Notes under the pieces: generated by a model
Database searches by the model: none
Seen by the model: the letters and a program-made list of their open reading frames with translations, nothing else
What the model was told of the DNA's origin: nothing
Made by a program: the position numbers and the translations under genes
Part shown: piece after piece, positions 28,918 to 37,478 of the stretch
How the letters are laid out: each line of letters starts with the position of its first letter
Numbering within the stretch: position 1 is the first letter of the stretch
Source of the DNA: an uncultured Clostridia bacterium
GTDB taxonomy: Bacteria; Bacillota; Clostridia; Christensenellales; Pumilibacteraceae
DNA: 64,000 nucleotides
Assembly: GCA_947175195.1 (NCBI GenBank)
Contig: CAMWLQ010000007.1
Location: 1-64,000, forward strand
Reading direction: 5' to 3'

Positions 28918-29339
28918 TTTTCCACCGTGACCTCTCGCTTTTTTTCGTCTATCTTGTTTATTGTTATCTTGATTGTGCGGCAACCGTCAAACAGCTCTTT
29001 TATGTTTTGCCACCACTCAACCGCGCAAACCGTATCGTCCGCGCCGAAAAAGTCGGTCAGCCCTGCCGCCGCCGCCTCGTCCGCGTTTTCCAGTCGGTAC
29101 GCGTCGAAATGGCAAAACTTGATGTCTCCGAAATATTCGTTCATTATAGTAAACGTCGGCGACACGACCTGCGCCTTTACGTTCAGTCCTTTTGCCAAGC
29201 CTTTGCACAGCACCGTCTTGCCCGCGCCCAGCTCGCCCGTAAGTAATATTATGTCGCCGCCCGATATTTGGCGCGACAGCTTTTTACCCAGCGCCTCCAT
29301 CTTGTTAGGCGATTTTATTATGTACGTTTTTGTTTCCAT
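28914..29339 (-). CDS. tsaE: tRNA t6A synthesis ATPase TsaE
   Basis: About 141 aa from the ATG at 29339. The P-loop GELGAGKT is near residue 31, the VVSPTFTIMNEY switch near 53, and the HFDAYRLE Walker B near 72, followed by a VEWWQNI segment; this is the full TsaE pattern. It supplies ATPase cycling to the TsaBDE complex. A TTG- or ATG-type upstream extension of five residues exists to 29354 and overlaps the PAP2 stop region. Coupled to tsaB by a 4-bp overlap. Confidence 0.93.
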   Translation of the reverse strand: METKTYIIKSPNKMEALGKKLSRQISGGDIILLTGELGAGKTVLCKGLAKGLNVKAQVVSPTFTIMNEYFGDIKFCHFDAYRLENADEAAAAGLTDFFGADDTVCAVEWWQNIKELFDGCRTIKITINKIDEKKREVTVEK

Positions 29340-29354
29340 ACTCGCTCGTAACAC

Positions 29355-30236
29355 CTATATTTTGAGCTTTTTGAACAGCGCGGGAGCGGCAAGCGACGCC
29401 CACGCAGCCATAAGGAAATACCGCAAAAAGCAGTACAGCATAGGCATGCTTTCCGGCAAAAACAGCTTAAAGCACTGCTGTATGGCTATAGCAACGCCCA
29501 GTCCTACGACAAGCCGCAACGCCACAGTCCACCAAAGCCGATTTCTTTCCACGTCGTACTTGACGTAACGCTTTTCCACAAAGTAGCCTATATCGAACGC
29601 CACAAACGCGCCCAAGCCCTTAAGAATATCCGCGCCGCTCGGACTGTTTAGCATCCCCACGCCCGCAAGCACGGAAATGATTATGACCGACACTATTATG
29701 TTCGGGATTAAAAACTGCTCTTCCCTATCCCCGAACAGCGATAACAGCGCATTGAACGCAATGGCGCAAAACACGCCTACGGTAAGTCCGCAAAACACGT
29801 CGGACAAATAGTGCTGTCCCAAGTACATACGCGACAGCATGACAAGCAATGTCGCGACAATACATACTATCGGCACGACTTTACTCTTTTTGCCGTACTT
29901 GATTGTGAGAAGGGTCGATATGGAGGCTATGCTTTCCGTATGCCCCGACGGGAATGAGTACGTTGTTTCGGGATCGCCTATGCTACGCACCCTGTACGCA
30001 TCGAACGGGCGCGGGCGCTTGAATCCCAGCTTTAAAAAGTTGGTAACAGCCACGCCCAAAATGTACACGTTGAAAAACCTGTACGCATACCGCTTGTCCA
30101 AACACCAGTACAACACCACGGCGATTGCCAAAAACGCCAGCTCCGTACCCAGCTGCGAAATGCCGAGAAATACCGTGTCGGTAAACCCGTTGGACGCGCG
30201 CTGTAATAATTTGATTAAATCGACCTCGAATTGCAC
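29355..30236 (-). CDS. PAP2-family membrane phosphatase
   Basis: A 293-aa membrane protein. It has the three PAP2 motifs: KLGFKRPRPFD (near 68), FPSGHTESIAS (near 96) and SRMYLGQHYLSDV (near 135). There are about seven transmembrane helices in total, with an extended C-terminal half. Likely substrates are undecaprenyl pyrophosphate or phosphatidate-type lipids; the neighbouring MurF-like gene makes a lipid-carrier recycling role attractive but unproven. It lies 3 bp after the NadD fusion gene and 15 bp before tsaE, within one operon. Confidence 0.87.
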   Translation of the reverse strand: MQFEVDLIKLLQRASNGFTDTVFLGISQLGTELAFLAIAVVLYWCLDKRYAYRFFNVYILGVAVTNFLKLGFKRPRPFDAYRVRSIGDPETTYSFPSGHTESIASISTLLTIKYGKKSKVVPIVCIVATLLVMLSRMYLGQHYLSDVFCGLTVGVFCAIAFNALLSLFGDREEQFLIPNIIVSVIIISVLAGVGMLNSPSGADILKGLGAFVAFDIGYFVEKRYVKYDVERNRLWWTVALRLVVGLGVAIAIQQCFKLFLPESMPMLYCFLRYFLMAAWASLAAPALFKKLKI

Positions 30237-30239
30237 GAC

Positions 30240-31820
30240 TTAGTCCTCGTAACGCTCGATATTTTTTCCGTCCGACCAAAGCCGTTCTATATTGTAAAAC
30301 TCACGCATTTTATCGGTGAATATGTGAATGATAACGCCGCCGTAATCGAGCGCTATCCATTCGGTATTTACGTCGCGCTTGGTGGGATTAATGCCGAACT
30401 GCTTGATCAGCTTGTCCTCTACGTATCCCATAAGCGCCTTAACCGCCGTGCTGGACGACGCCGACGCTATAACAAAATAATCGGCTACAATCGTCTTGCC
30501 GTTAAGGCTTACTATATCCACGTTGCGCGCCTTGTGCAAGCTGAGCTCGCCCGCCGCAACCGTGGCTATATCCTTTATCTCGTCGCCCGAAGGAACAAAT
30601 TCTTTTTTTCGTTTTTCCTGCTTTTCCTTGGGCTGCTCTTGCGCAATTTCATTTTGGGGCGGCGCTATTTCCGTCGGCTTATTTTCTGGCATTTCGGGAT
30701 ATTCCATGCCGTAGCAAAGCTTGTCGTAGTAGTTTATCGCCCGCAAAGAAAACTCGTTGTCCTCCGCCCATTCGAGCGAATTGATCTCGTTGAGCGCGTA
30801 ATGCATGGCAAGCGCGCGGTCCACCTCGCACAAATACCGCACATAGTCGAGCGTTTTGTAGCTCCTTCCGCGCTCGGACTTGTCCGCGAGATACACTATC
30901 TCGTCAAGCAGCGACATGCCCTCGTCGCCCGTAGAGTGAATACGTATGGCATGTTCTATTTCGTCCGAAACGTCAAACTCGCGCTTTGCGATATACGCAC
31001 CTATGGGCGCGTGCACGGTATCTTCCGGAAAGTGCGAAAAGTCCACGCGGCGTTCGTAATCCTTGGGGTCGACTGTCTTTGCTACGTCGTGAAGAATACA
31101 CGCGATAACGGCGTCATTGACCGACGCGCCGTACATTTTGGCAAGCTCCATGCCGCGCACAGCCGTGCCGTAAACGTGCCGTATACGCCTTGCCTTAAGA
31201 CCGTAACGGTACAACGCCTGCACGTATTTTCCGTACGGATTGAACAGTCCTTTTTTGATTACAGCATCGTAAACGACGGACGGCAAATACTTGTTGGGTT
31301 TGCCGAACGCAATATCGATTTTCGCCTCGGTGGACGAAATATCGAGCCCCGTAAACGGCGCAAGCTTAATTTTGATCTTGCGTTTTTTGAGCGCTTTGAG
31401 CGTACCATCGTCAAGCTCGTAATTGGGGCGCCTCACCACGTAGAACGTCACCAGCGTTTTGAGCCTATCTATATCTCGCCACTCGACAAGGCGGTTAATC
31501 TCCTCACTTCCGATTACCCAATAGAGCTGTCCCTCGACGCGCTTGGCAAGATACGCCGCGGTGTCCACGCTATAGCTTACGCCCTTTTTGCCGATTTCGT
31601 ACCGACTGACCTCTGTCTTTTCCGACGAAAAAACCTTTTTGCATAATGCATAGCGCGCCGTATCGCCTTGGTTGTCCTGCTTAAACGGCGAAATGTACGA
31701 CGGCATGACTATAACACGGTGGAAATGCCGCTCCAAATTTTTAACAATGTCTACATGTCCGTAGTGCGGCGGATCGAAACTGCCGCCGAATATTGCTATC
31801 TTTGTAATGTTATTCTTCAT
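30240..31820 (-). CDS. Triple fusion NadD-YqeK-RsfS
   Basis: A 526-aa protein made of three normally separate proteins. Residues 1-195 are nicotinate-nucleotide adenylyltransferase (FGGSFDPPHYGHVDIV at 11-26; ISSTEAK near 161). Residues about 205-370 are a YqeK-type HD phosphohydrolase that splits Ap4A (H215, CILHDVAK at 241-248, YLADKSERGR near 310). Residues about 375-408 are a charged Q/E/K/P linker. Residues about 410-526 are the ribosomal silencing factor RsfS (ADYFVIASASSSTAVKA, EWIALDYGGVIIHIF). In most Firmicutes these are adjacent genes nadD-yqeK-rsfS. The frame is continuous and no internal stops occur. It overlaps obg by 11 bp. Confidence 0.9.
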   Translation of the reverse strand: MKNNITKIAIFGGSFDPPHYGHVDIVKNLERHFHRVIVMPSYISPFKQDNQGDTARYALCKKVFSSEKTEVSRYEIGKKGVSYSVDTAAYLAKRVEGQLYWVIGSEEINRLVEWRDIDRLKTLVTFYVVRRPNYELDDGTLKALKKRKIKIKLAPFTGLDISSTEAKIDIAFGKPNKYLPSVVYDAVIKKGLFNPYGKYVQALYRYGLKARRIRHVYGTAVRGMELAKMYGASVNDAVIACILHDVAKTVDPKDYERRVDFSHFPEDTVHAPIGAYIAKREFDVSDEIEHAIRIHSTGDEGMSLLDEIVYLADKSERGRSYKTLDYVRYLCEVDRALAMHYALNEINSLEWAEDNEFSLRAINYYDKLCYGMEYPEMPENKPTEIAPPQNEIAQEQPKEKQEKRKKEFVPSGDEIKDIATVAAGELSLHKARNVDIVSLNGKTIVADYFVIASASSSTAVKALMGYVEDKLIKQFGINPTKRDVNTEWIALDYGGVIIHIFTDKMREFYNIERLWSDGKNIERYED

Positions 31821-33060
31821 AAGTAAACTCCGTATCGAGTATTCTGACTAAATCGCCTGATTTGATTCCAGCTTTTTTGAGCGCCTTGGTCACGCCGCCC
31901 ACGTCCAGCCGCCGCTGAAAGTACATAAAGCTGTCGCGGTCGTCCAGCACTACCGTGCGCGCAAGCTTTTCTATCATTGCGCCGCTAAGCACAAACGCGC
32001 CGTCGTCCGCGCGGGATATTGCATACGAATTGGGATCGACCTCCTCGTATGCGAACGGCTCGAACTCTATAGGCGACGGCGGCGGCAGCGTTGCCAGCCT
32101 GCGCGATATTGCACGCGACAGCCCGTCCAGTCCGCTGTGTGTAACGCCGCTTATCTCGTAAATCTCGCCTTTAACTCGCGCGCGGAAATCCTTGATTTTA
32201 TCCTTGTCCGCACAGTCTATCTTGTTGAGCGCAATCAGCTGCGGCACGTTCATAAGATCCTTATTGTACCTGAACAGCTCGTTATTGACTATTTCGTAAT
32301 CCTTGACCGCGTCGCCGTCGGTGGAAATGTCCACAACATGCACGATTATGCGCGTGCGGTCTATGTGTCGCAAAAACCTGTGACCGAGCCCCGCGCCGTC
32401 CGCAGCGCCCTCTATAAGCCCAGGTATATCCGCGACGGTAAACGAGCTCTCATCCACATAGCACACGCCTAAGTTGGGCGTGAGCGTGGTGAACGGGTAA
32501 TTGGCGATTTTGGGGTTTGCGCCCGTAAGCACCGACAGCAGCGTAGACTTACCTGCATTGGGCAGCCCCGCAAGTCCCACGTCGGCAATGGTCTTTAACT
32601 CCAAAACGATAGCGCGTTCCTTGGTAGGCTCGCCCTTTTGACTGAATCCCGGCGCTTGACGGCGCGAGGACTTGAATCGAGCGTTGCCCTTGCCGCCTAT
32701 GCCGCCCTTCAGCACCGTAACGGTATCGCCCTCATAGAACATGTCCGCAATTATAGCGCCCGACTGTTCGTCGCGCAACACCGTGCCGCGCGGAACGTAC
32801 AAAACAAGATCGGCGCCGTTTTTGCCGTGGCGGTTTTTGCCCGAGCCGTTACTGCCGTTTTCGGCGCGGTAATGCTTGCCGAACCTGAACTCGGACAATG
32901 ACGCAGCATTGGGGTTTACCTTAAACACCACACTGCCGCCGTCACCGCCGTCGCCGCCGTCGGGACCGCCGTTGGGCACGTACTTTTCGGTATAGAACGA
33001 CGTACAGCCGTCGCCGCCGTCGCCCGCTTTTATATAAATTTTTGCTCTGTCTATAAACAT
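31810..33060 (-). CDS. obg: GTPase Obg/CgtA
   Basis: A 416-aa ribosome-assembly GTPase. The glycine-rich Obg fold spans residues about 2-158 (GGDGGDGGSVVFK and GIGGKGNARFKSS). The G domain follows: GLPNAGKSTLL (G1), DIPGLIEGAADGAGLG (G3) and LNKIDCAD (G4). The C-terminal OCT domain (about 345-416) ends GDLVRILDTEFTYEE. Its usual companions rplU and rpmA are absent upstream, where nth is found instead. It precedes the NadD fusion, as obg often precedes nadD. Confidence 0.97.
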   Translation of the reverse strand: MFIDRAKIYIKAGDGGDGCTSFYTEKYVPNGGPDGGDGGDGGSVVFKVNPNAASLSEFRFGKHYRAENGSNGSGKNRHGKNGADLVLYVPRGTVLRDEQSGAIIADMFYEGDTVTVLKGGIGGKGNARFKSSRRQAPGFSQKGEPTKERAIVLELKTIADVGLAGLPNAGKSTLLSVLTGANPKIANYPFTTLTPNLGVCYVDESSFTVADIPGLIEGAADGAGLGHRFLRHIDRTRIIVHVVDISTDGDAVKDYEIVNNELFRYNKDLMNVPQLIALNKIDCADKDKIKDFRARVKGEIYEISGVTHSGLDGLSRAISRRLATLPPPSPIEFEPFAYEEVDPNSYAISRADDGAFVLSGAMIEKLARTVVLDDRDSFMYFQRRLDVGGVTKALKKAGIKSGDLVRILDTEFTYEE

Positions 33061-33076
33061 ATTTACCTACTTGAAT

Positions 33077-33703
33077 CTATAGTTGCGCATACGACACGCC
33101 ATGCGGACAATGCTCTTTTACCGCACATCCCTCGCAGTCGGGCGTGCGGGCATGGCAACAATCCCTGCCGTGCCTAATGAGCAAAAAGTGTACGTCGCGG
33201 TAATCGCTTGGATCGAATGCGGCGCACAAGTCCTTTTCCACCTCGTCGGGAGTTTTGCCGCGCGTCAGTCCCAACCTATTCGCCACGCGAAACACATGCG
33301 TATCCACCGCTATTGCGGGCTGACCGAACGCGACGCTTAGCATTACGTTGGCGGTTTTTCTACCCACACCCGCAAGCGACAATAGCTCGTCCATTGTTCG
33401 CGGCACGTTGCCGCCAAAGTTGTTTACAAGCCCTTCACAGCACTTTTTTATGTTTGCCGCCTTATTCTTGTACAGTCCGCAGCTTTTGATATAGCCTTCC
33501 AGCGTTTCAAGCGGCATATCGCAAAAATCCTTGGGAGTGTTAGCCACGGCAAAAAGCTTGCGCGTTACTATATTGACACGCTTGTCCGTACACTGTGCGC
33601 TTAGTATAACCGATATAAGCAATTCAAAGTCATTGCCGTATTCAAGCTCGCAGCACGCGTCGGGATACGTTTGTTTGAGTTTTTCGAGTAATTGTTCGTT
33701 CAT
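33077..33703 (-). CDS. nth: Endonuclease III
   Basis: A 208-aa base-excision DNA glycosylase/AP lyase for oxidised pyrimidines. The helix-hairpin-helix LLSLAGVGRKTANVML is near residue 105, the catalytic Lys is in that loop (GRKTAN), and the catalytic Asp is in AVDTHVFRVANRLG. The [4Fe-4S] ligands are spaced C-x6-C-x2-C-x5-C near residues 187-203. Length and all key residues are intact. It is the first gene of the minus-strand operon; no ribosome site is seen before ATG 33703, so initiation may be leaderless or the promoter is unclear. Confidence 0.95.
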   Translation of the reverse strand: MNEQLLEKLKQTYPDACCELEYGNDFELLISVILSAQCTDKRVNIVTRKLFAVANTPKDFCDMPLETLEGYIKSCGLYKNKAANIKKCCEGLVNNFGGNVPRTMDELLSLAGVGRKTANVMLSVAFGQPAIAVDTHVFRVANRLGLTRGKTPDEVEKDLCAAFDPSDYRDVHFLLIRHGRDCCHARTPDCEGCAVKEHCPHGVSYAQL

Positions 33704-33809
33704 AGTATGTGATTTTGCCGTTCGTATTTATTTTGACACAAAAAATCTCAAGCAAGACCAACTTGCTCAAATACATTGTACCACAATATAAAATAAATGT
33801 AAAGGTATT

Positions 33810-34064
33810 TTAATAATTCGATTGCCTGTACAGTGATTTATATGTTTGACCATCGTACTCGTATATCTCGCGCAAATATCCGTAGTGCCCGCAGTTGAGT
33901 ACGTTTTGGCACAGCTTGTAATCGTTGCACTTGACGGCGAGTCCGCAGCCCGATCCGCTCTCTATAGGCGCGTTTATCAGCTTGGCTTTACCGCCCACCG
34001 CCGCCACCGCGTCGCAAAACCGTATTGCGCTGTTTCGTGAAGAAAACGAAAAAATGTAATTCAT
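33810..34064 (-). CDS. DUF3343 putative Se/S carrier-like protein
   Basis: An 84-aa protein. It opens with a short strand (NYIFSFSSRN), then carries a Ser/Gly/Cys-rich stretch (ESGSGCGLAVKC) and two more cysteines (YKLCQNVLNCGH). This matches the DUF3343 pattern thought to carry sulfur or selenium. GAGGA lies 11 nt before the ATG. It is divergent from the cysteine-desulfurase gene at 34175, a pairing seen in other anaerobic Firmicutes. Transfer of persulfide or selenide from the desulfurase is an inference from that neighbourhood. Confidence 0.75.
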   Translation of the reverse strand: MNYIFSFSSRNSAIRFCDAVAAVGGKAKLINAPIESGSGCGLAVKCNDYKLCQNVLNCGHYGYLREIYEYDGQTYKSLYRQSNY

Positions 34065-34174
34065 ACGCTATAATTTCCTCTTAATAGTTCTAAACCGCCA
34101 AATTTCGCCATTAACTAATAGCAGTCTTATTTTACGGTCTTATTCCGTTATATGAATTTGGAGTGCCTTCTGTC

Positions 34175-35296
34175 ATGATTTATTTCGACAACGCCGCAAC
34201 CACTATGATAAAGCCGGAATGTGTAATCAAAGCCGACGCCTACGCGCTGAAAAGTCTTAGCGCGAACGCAGGACGCGGCAGTCATTCCGCAGCAATCAAA
34301 GCCGCACAAATAGTGTACGAGGCACGCAAAGCGGTAAAAAAGCTTACCGCTTGTGACGATACGGCGTTTACGTTCAACTGCACCGACGCGCTTAACACGG
34401 TAATATTCGGCACTGCAAAAAAGGGCGGACACATAGTCACGACAATTTACGAGCATAACAGCACGCTCCGCCCCATCCATGAGCTGAGCAAGCGTATGAA
34501 CGTGGAATACACAGCCGTCCGCCCCAACGCGCACGGCATTATCGACCCCGCCGAGGTGGAACGCGCCATCCGTCCCAATACGTACCTTATTGCAGTCAAC
34601 CACGCCTCCAACGTTACGGGCGCGGTTGCACCCGTCGCACAAATAGGCAATATAGCCAAACGCCACGGCATACCGTACCTTATAGACGGCGCACAGTCCG
34701 TCGGGTATCTTGACGTAAACATGCGCGAAATCAGTTGCAATTACCTATGCTTTTCCCCGCACAAAGGGTTGCATGGTCCGCAAGGACTTGGATGCCTGTG
34801 CGTGCGCGGCAACCCGCCGTTATTGCCGCTGCGATTCGGCGGAACGGGCACGGCGTCGCACACGCTTGTCCAGCCCACCGACTTTCCCGAAGGGTTTGAA
34901 AGTGGCACAATGCCCGTTAATTCCATATTTGCATTGATTGCCGCAATAACGCACTACCAAAGACAGCCTCTTAGCACAACGCGCAATCTTGCGACTATCG
35001 GCGAAATGCTACGCACCGAGCTGAGCAAAATAGCTGGCGTAAAAATATACGGCAAGTACAATACCCTGCCTAACATTGTGTGCTTTAACCTCGCCAAAAT
35101 AAACGCCGCCGCCGTCGGCAATATTCTCAACGAACAGTACGACGTTGCCGTGCGATGCGGGCTGCACTGCGCCCCGCTGTGTCATTCGTATTTGGGTACG
35201 CTCGATTGCGGCGCGGTGCGCGCGTCGCTGTCCTACCACAACACCGCAAGCGAGGTCGAGTTCTTTATTAAAGCGATTCGAGAAATAAGTAAGTAA
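34175..35296 (+). CDS. Cysteine desulfurase/selenocysteine lyase-type class-V aminotransferase
   Basis: About 373 aa from the ATG at 34175; a GTG at 34163 is in frame but lies on the GGAG ribosome site. The PLP enzyme signatures are YFDNAATTMIKP (N-terminus), the PLP lysine in SPHKGLHGPQG (near 200), and the catalytic cysteine loop RCGLHCAP (near 331). It belongs to the group-II (SufS/CsdB-like) desulfurases that release sulfur or selenium from cysteine or selenocysteine. No suf or isc scaffold gene is nearby, and the divergent DUF3343 gene is its probable partner. Confidence 0.85.
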   Translation: MIYFDNAATTMIKPECVIKADAYALKSLSANAGRGSHSAAIKAAQIVYEARKAVKKLTACDDTAFTFNCTDALNTVIFGTAKKGGHIVTTIYEHNSTLRPIHELSKRMNVEYTAVRPNAHGIIDPAEVERAIRPNTYLIAVNHASNVTGAVAPVAQIGNIAKRHGIPYLIDGAQSVGYLDVNMREISCNYLCFSPHKGLHGPQGLGCLCVRGNPPLLPLRFGGTGTASHTLVQPTDFPEGFESGTMPVNSIFALIAAITHYQRQPLSTTRNLATIGEMLRTELSKIAGVKIYGKYNTLPNIVCFNLAKINAAAVGNILNEQYDVAVRCGLHCAPLCHSYLGTLDCGAVRASLSYHNTASEVEFFIKAIREISK

Positions 35297-35308
35297 TTCG
35301 CAATCAAC

Positions 35309-35581
35309 CTACTCGGCTTTTATCATTTCGACAAGCGAGATTAACCGCTGCCGCGACTGTTCGTCCAAGCTCGATGACACGACGGACACAAAGCCGTCCA
35401 ACTGCTCAGCGGAAAAAGTGCCATTGCGTTTTGCCGTCGCCACGTTTTGCTTGAGCGCACGGAGCAACTCCTCCTCGCTCCTGCCCGCGTACTTTGCGGC
35501 GACCGATTGCACGTCCTCCCTCAAAGTTGATTGGTTGTCGGTCTTGCTGTCGTCACGTCCGAAATCCCTTATACTGCGCAT
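35309..35581 (-). CDS. Small helical protein, unrecognised
   Basis: A 90-aa charged, predicted all-helical protein (REDVQSVAAKYAGRSEEELL, then a FSAEQLDGFVSVV segment, then RQRLISLVEMIKAE). No transmembrane helix or cysteine is present. GGAGG lies 7 nt before the ATG. It is divergent from the 79-aa gene at 35645 and separated by a 63-bp shared control region. I do not recognise a family. The opposing pair has a similar size and helical style, which suggests they may function together. Confidence 0.6.
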   Translation of the reverse strand: MRSIRDFGRDDSKTDNQSTLREDVQSVAAKYAGRSEEELLRALKQNVATAKRNGTFSAEQLDGFVSVVSSSLDEQSRQRLISLVEMIKAE

Positions 35582-35644
35582 AAAAAATCCTCCACGCGAT
35601 TATTGTATGATAGGCAACCAAATAAAGTTACATAAGGAGCTATT

Positions 35645-35884
35645 ATGGATATTAAACAAATGCTGCCACTACTGCTTAAAGGCAAGCTGGGCGAAAGAGA
35701 ACAGGCTTTGCTAAAGCTCACCGAAAACCCCGACCCGTCCGCGATAACTACGCTGCTATCGCAAATGTACGAGAACAACAAAAAAGCGCCGCATATCGAC
35801 TTGTACGCGACGCTAAAAAAGCTAATCCCCGCCCAAACGCTCGGGCTTATAATCAAATATTTCGGCACACACGCGCGCTCATAG
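35645..35884 (+). CDS. Small helical protein, unrecognised
   Basis: A 79-aa protein, mostly helical (IKQMLPLLLKGKLGEREQALLKL, shortened here as its N-terminal half) with a TENPDPSAITTLLSQMY segment. AAGGAG lies 5 nt before the ATG, and TATGAT about 40 nt upstream is a possible -10 box. It is divergent from the 90-aa gene and its 3' end overlaps the convergent regulator by 6 bp. No family was recognised. Confidence 0.6.
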   Translation: MDIKQMLPLLLKGKLGEREQALLKLTENPDPSAITTLLSQMYENNKKAPHIDLYATLKKLIPAQTLGLIIKYFGTHARS

Positions 35885-36829
35885 CATTTTGTATACCAAA
35901 CACGCAATGCGAAAAGTCATTGCGTCGTTAAAATTGCGTATGTTAAGCCCTGTCAGTCGCTCGATTTTGTCAAGCCGATAAATGAGCGTGTTACGGTGCA
36001 CGTACATACTTCTACTCGCCTCCGATATATTGAGCGAGTGTTTGATAAACGCGTCCGCCGCCGTCATCAGTTCGGGATCGGACAGCACCTCGCGGTACGA
36101 CCTGTCAAGCACGGTCTTAACGTACCGCTCCTTATCCGCCGTAGTAAGCGCGGACAACGACTTTATAAGCGCGTATTCCTTGTAGGAATAAATATCGCTT
36201 AACGGATCGAATTCCGCGCCGCCTATCAGCGCGGATTTTGCGTATGCGTAATACTTGGGCAATTCGGATACGCCGTGAGCAACGCCACCCACGCCTATTT
36301 TTACGTGTTCCTTAAGCTCCTCGGAAAGGTTTTCTTTTAACACGGCGGCAAATTCGCCCGCCGATCGGTAATCGGTATCGTTGTCAGACACCTTGCAAAA
36401 CGCGGTAATGCCCTCCGACATATCGGCTACAAAGTCGCGCCCGTCCGCCATTGTCGTAAGGTATTCGGTAACGTTGTGATTGCCCGCAGCGCTATACACC
36501 GCGAACACAAAGTAGTCGGACTTGCCTACATGAACGCCCTGCGGCACGCTACTCGCCCCGCGTAAAAACTCGACAAACGGGTCGGTCGGAGCTTTTGCAA
36601 GCAATGATATTACATACTCCCGAGCAAGCGCTGCGGTAACCATATCGCCTTCGCCATTGTCGCGCATACTAAACGAATATGTTTTGCCATCACGGTTTAC
36701 CGAAAAAATTATAACGCCGTTTTTTTCGTCGCGCAAAATTTCGCCGACCGTATCATTTGGCGCTTTCACCTCGCTGACGTCAAGTCCGCACACGCTTTTT
36801 ATTTGTTTGATGATTTGTTCCGCTTGCAT
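35879..36829 (-). CDS. CdaR/PucR-type regulator with C-terminal HTH
   Basis: About 316 aa. The C-terminal helix-turn-helix reads SLNISEASRSMYVHRNTLIYRLDKIE, in its core phrase MYVHRNTLIYRL near residue 275, the HTH_30 signature of sugar-diacid regulators. The N-terminal two thirds are an alpha/beta sensing region without a recognised ligand motif. I chose the ATG at 36829 because GGGGA lies five bases upstream; the frame also opens at 36850. Target genes are unknown; it could act on the adjacent genes or elsewhere. It lies 44 bp downstream of the IMPACT gene. Confidence 0.75.
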   Translation of the reverse strand: MQAEQIIKQIKSVCGLDVSEVKAPNDTVGEILRDEKNGVIIFSVNRDGKTYSFSMRDNGEGDMVTAALAREYVISLLAKAPTDPFVEFLRGASSVPQGVHVGKSDYFVFAVYSAAGNHNVTEYLTTMADGRDFVADMSEGITAFCKVSDNDTDYRSAGEFAAVLKENLSEELKEHVKIGVGGVAHGVSELPKYYAYAKSALIGGAEFDPLSDIYSYKEYALIKSLSALTTADKERYVKTVLDRSYREVLSDPELMTAADAFIKHSLNISEASRSMYVHRNTLIYRLDKIERLTGLNIRNFNDAMTFRIACLVYKML

Positions 36830-36872
36830 AATTTCCCCGTATGTAGGCATATTGCCCGCCGCACCGTTTAGC

Positions 36873-37478
36873 CTAAACAGCCGCGTATCTTTCTCCGATT
36901 ATCTTATAATCCGCTTTCAGTCCGTCCAAAGTTTTGATAAGCTCGGTCGCATTTTCCGTCGGCAATACCGCCGTAACGGTCACATTGCTTTCGTAGCGTA
37001 TTTGTTCGGTTGTGCCGCTAAGCCCGCGTAAAACGGCATTTACGCGCTTATACGCATCGTTAGTGCAGCAAATTTCGCACACGGTGCGCTTTTCAGCGCG
37101 GCTGACTCCTACCTCGGCTATAAGGTCGGCGGCGCTTTGCCTGTACGCCCGAGTAAGCCCGCCCGCGCCCAGCTTGATACCGCCAAAGTAGCGCACCACC
37201 GCTATACATGTCTTTCGCGCCTCGCTTGCCGCAAGCGCCGAATATATCGGCTTGCCCGCAGTGCCCGTAGGCTCGCCGTTATCGTCGTAACCGAAGTCGT
37301 CGCCTTTTTCGTCGGCAATATATCCGTAACAAACATGCCGCGCATCGGGATGCTCGGCTTTGAGCGCGTCGATTATCGGCTTAACGTCGTCACGCGTGTC
37401 GATATGCCGCGATATGGCTATAAACCGCGAACGCTTGATAACAAGCTCTTTTTCGCCTTCGTTTACGCAAACTATCAT
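36873..37478 (-). CDS. YigZ/IMPACT family protein
   Basis: A 201-aa two-domain protein. The N-terminal UPF0029/Impact domain carries KRSRFIAISRHI near 14, HVCYGYI near 48, FGYDDNGEPTGTAGKPI near 61 and AVVRYFGGIKLGAGGLTRAY near 93. The C-terminal half is a small ferredoxin-like domain. The biochemical role of bacterial YigZ is still undefined; eukaryotic IMPACT inhibits Gcn2. It overlaps the tyrS stop by 4 bp and is translated with it. Confidence 0.9.
   Translation of the reverse strand: MIVCVNEGEKELVIKRSRFIAISRHIDTRDDVKPIIDALKAEHPDARHVCYGYIADEKGDDFGYDDNGEPTGTAGKPIYSALAASEARKTCIAVVRYFGGIKLGAGGLTRAYRQSAADLIAEVGVSRAEKRTVCEICCTNDAYKRVNAVLRGLSGTTEQIRYESNVTVTAVLPTENATELIKTLDGLKADYKIIGERYAAV

Noticed and set aside
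30231..31646. A 471-codon plus-strand frame opposite the NadD fusion
   Set aside because: The minus frame carries three well-known domains; the opposite frame is the usual third-position shadow.
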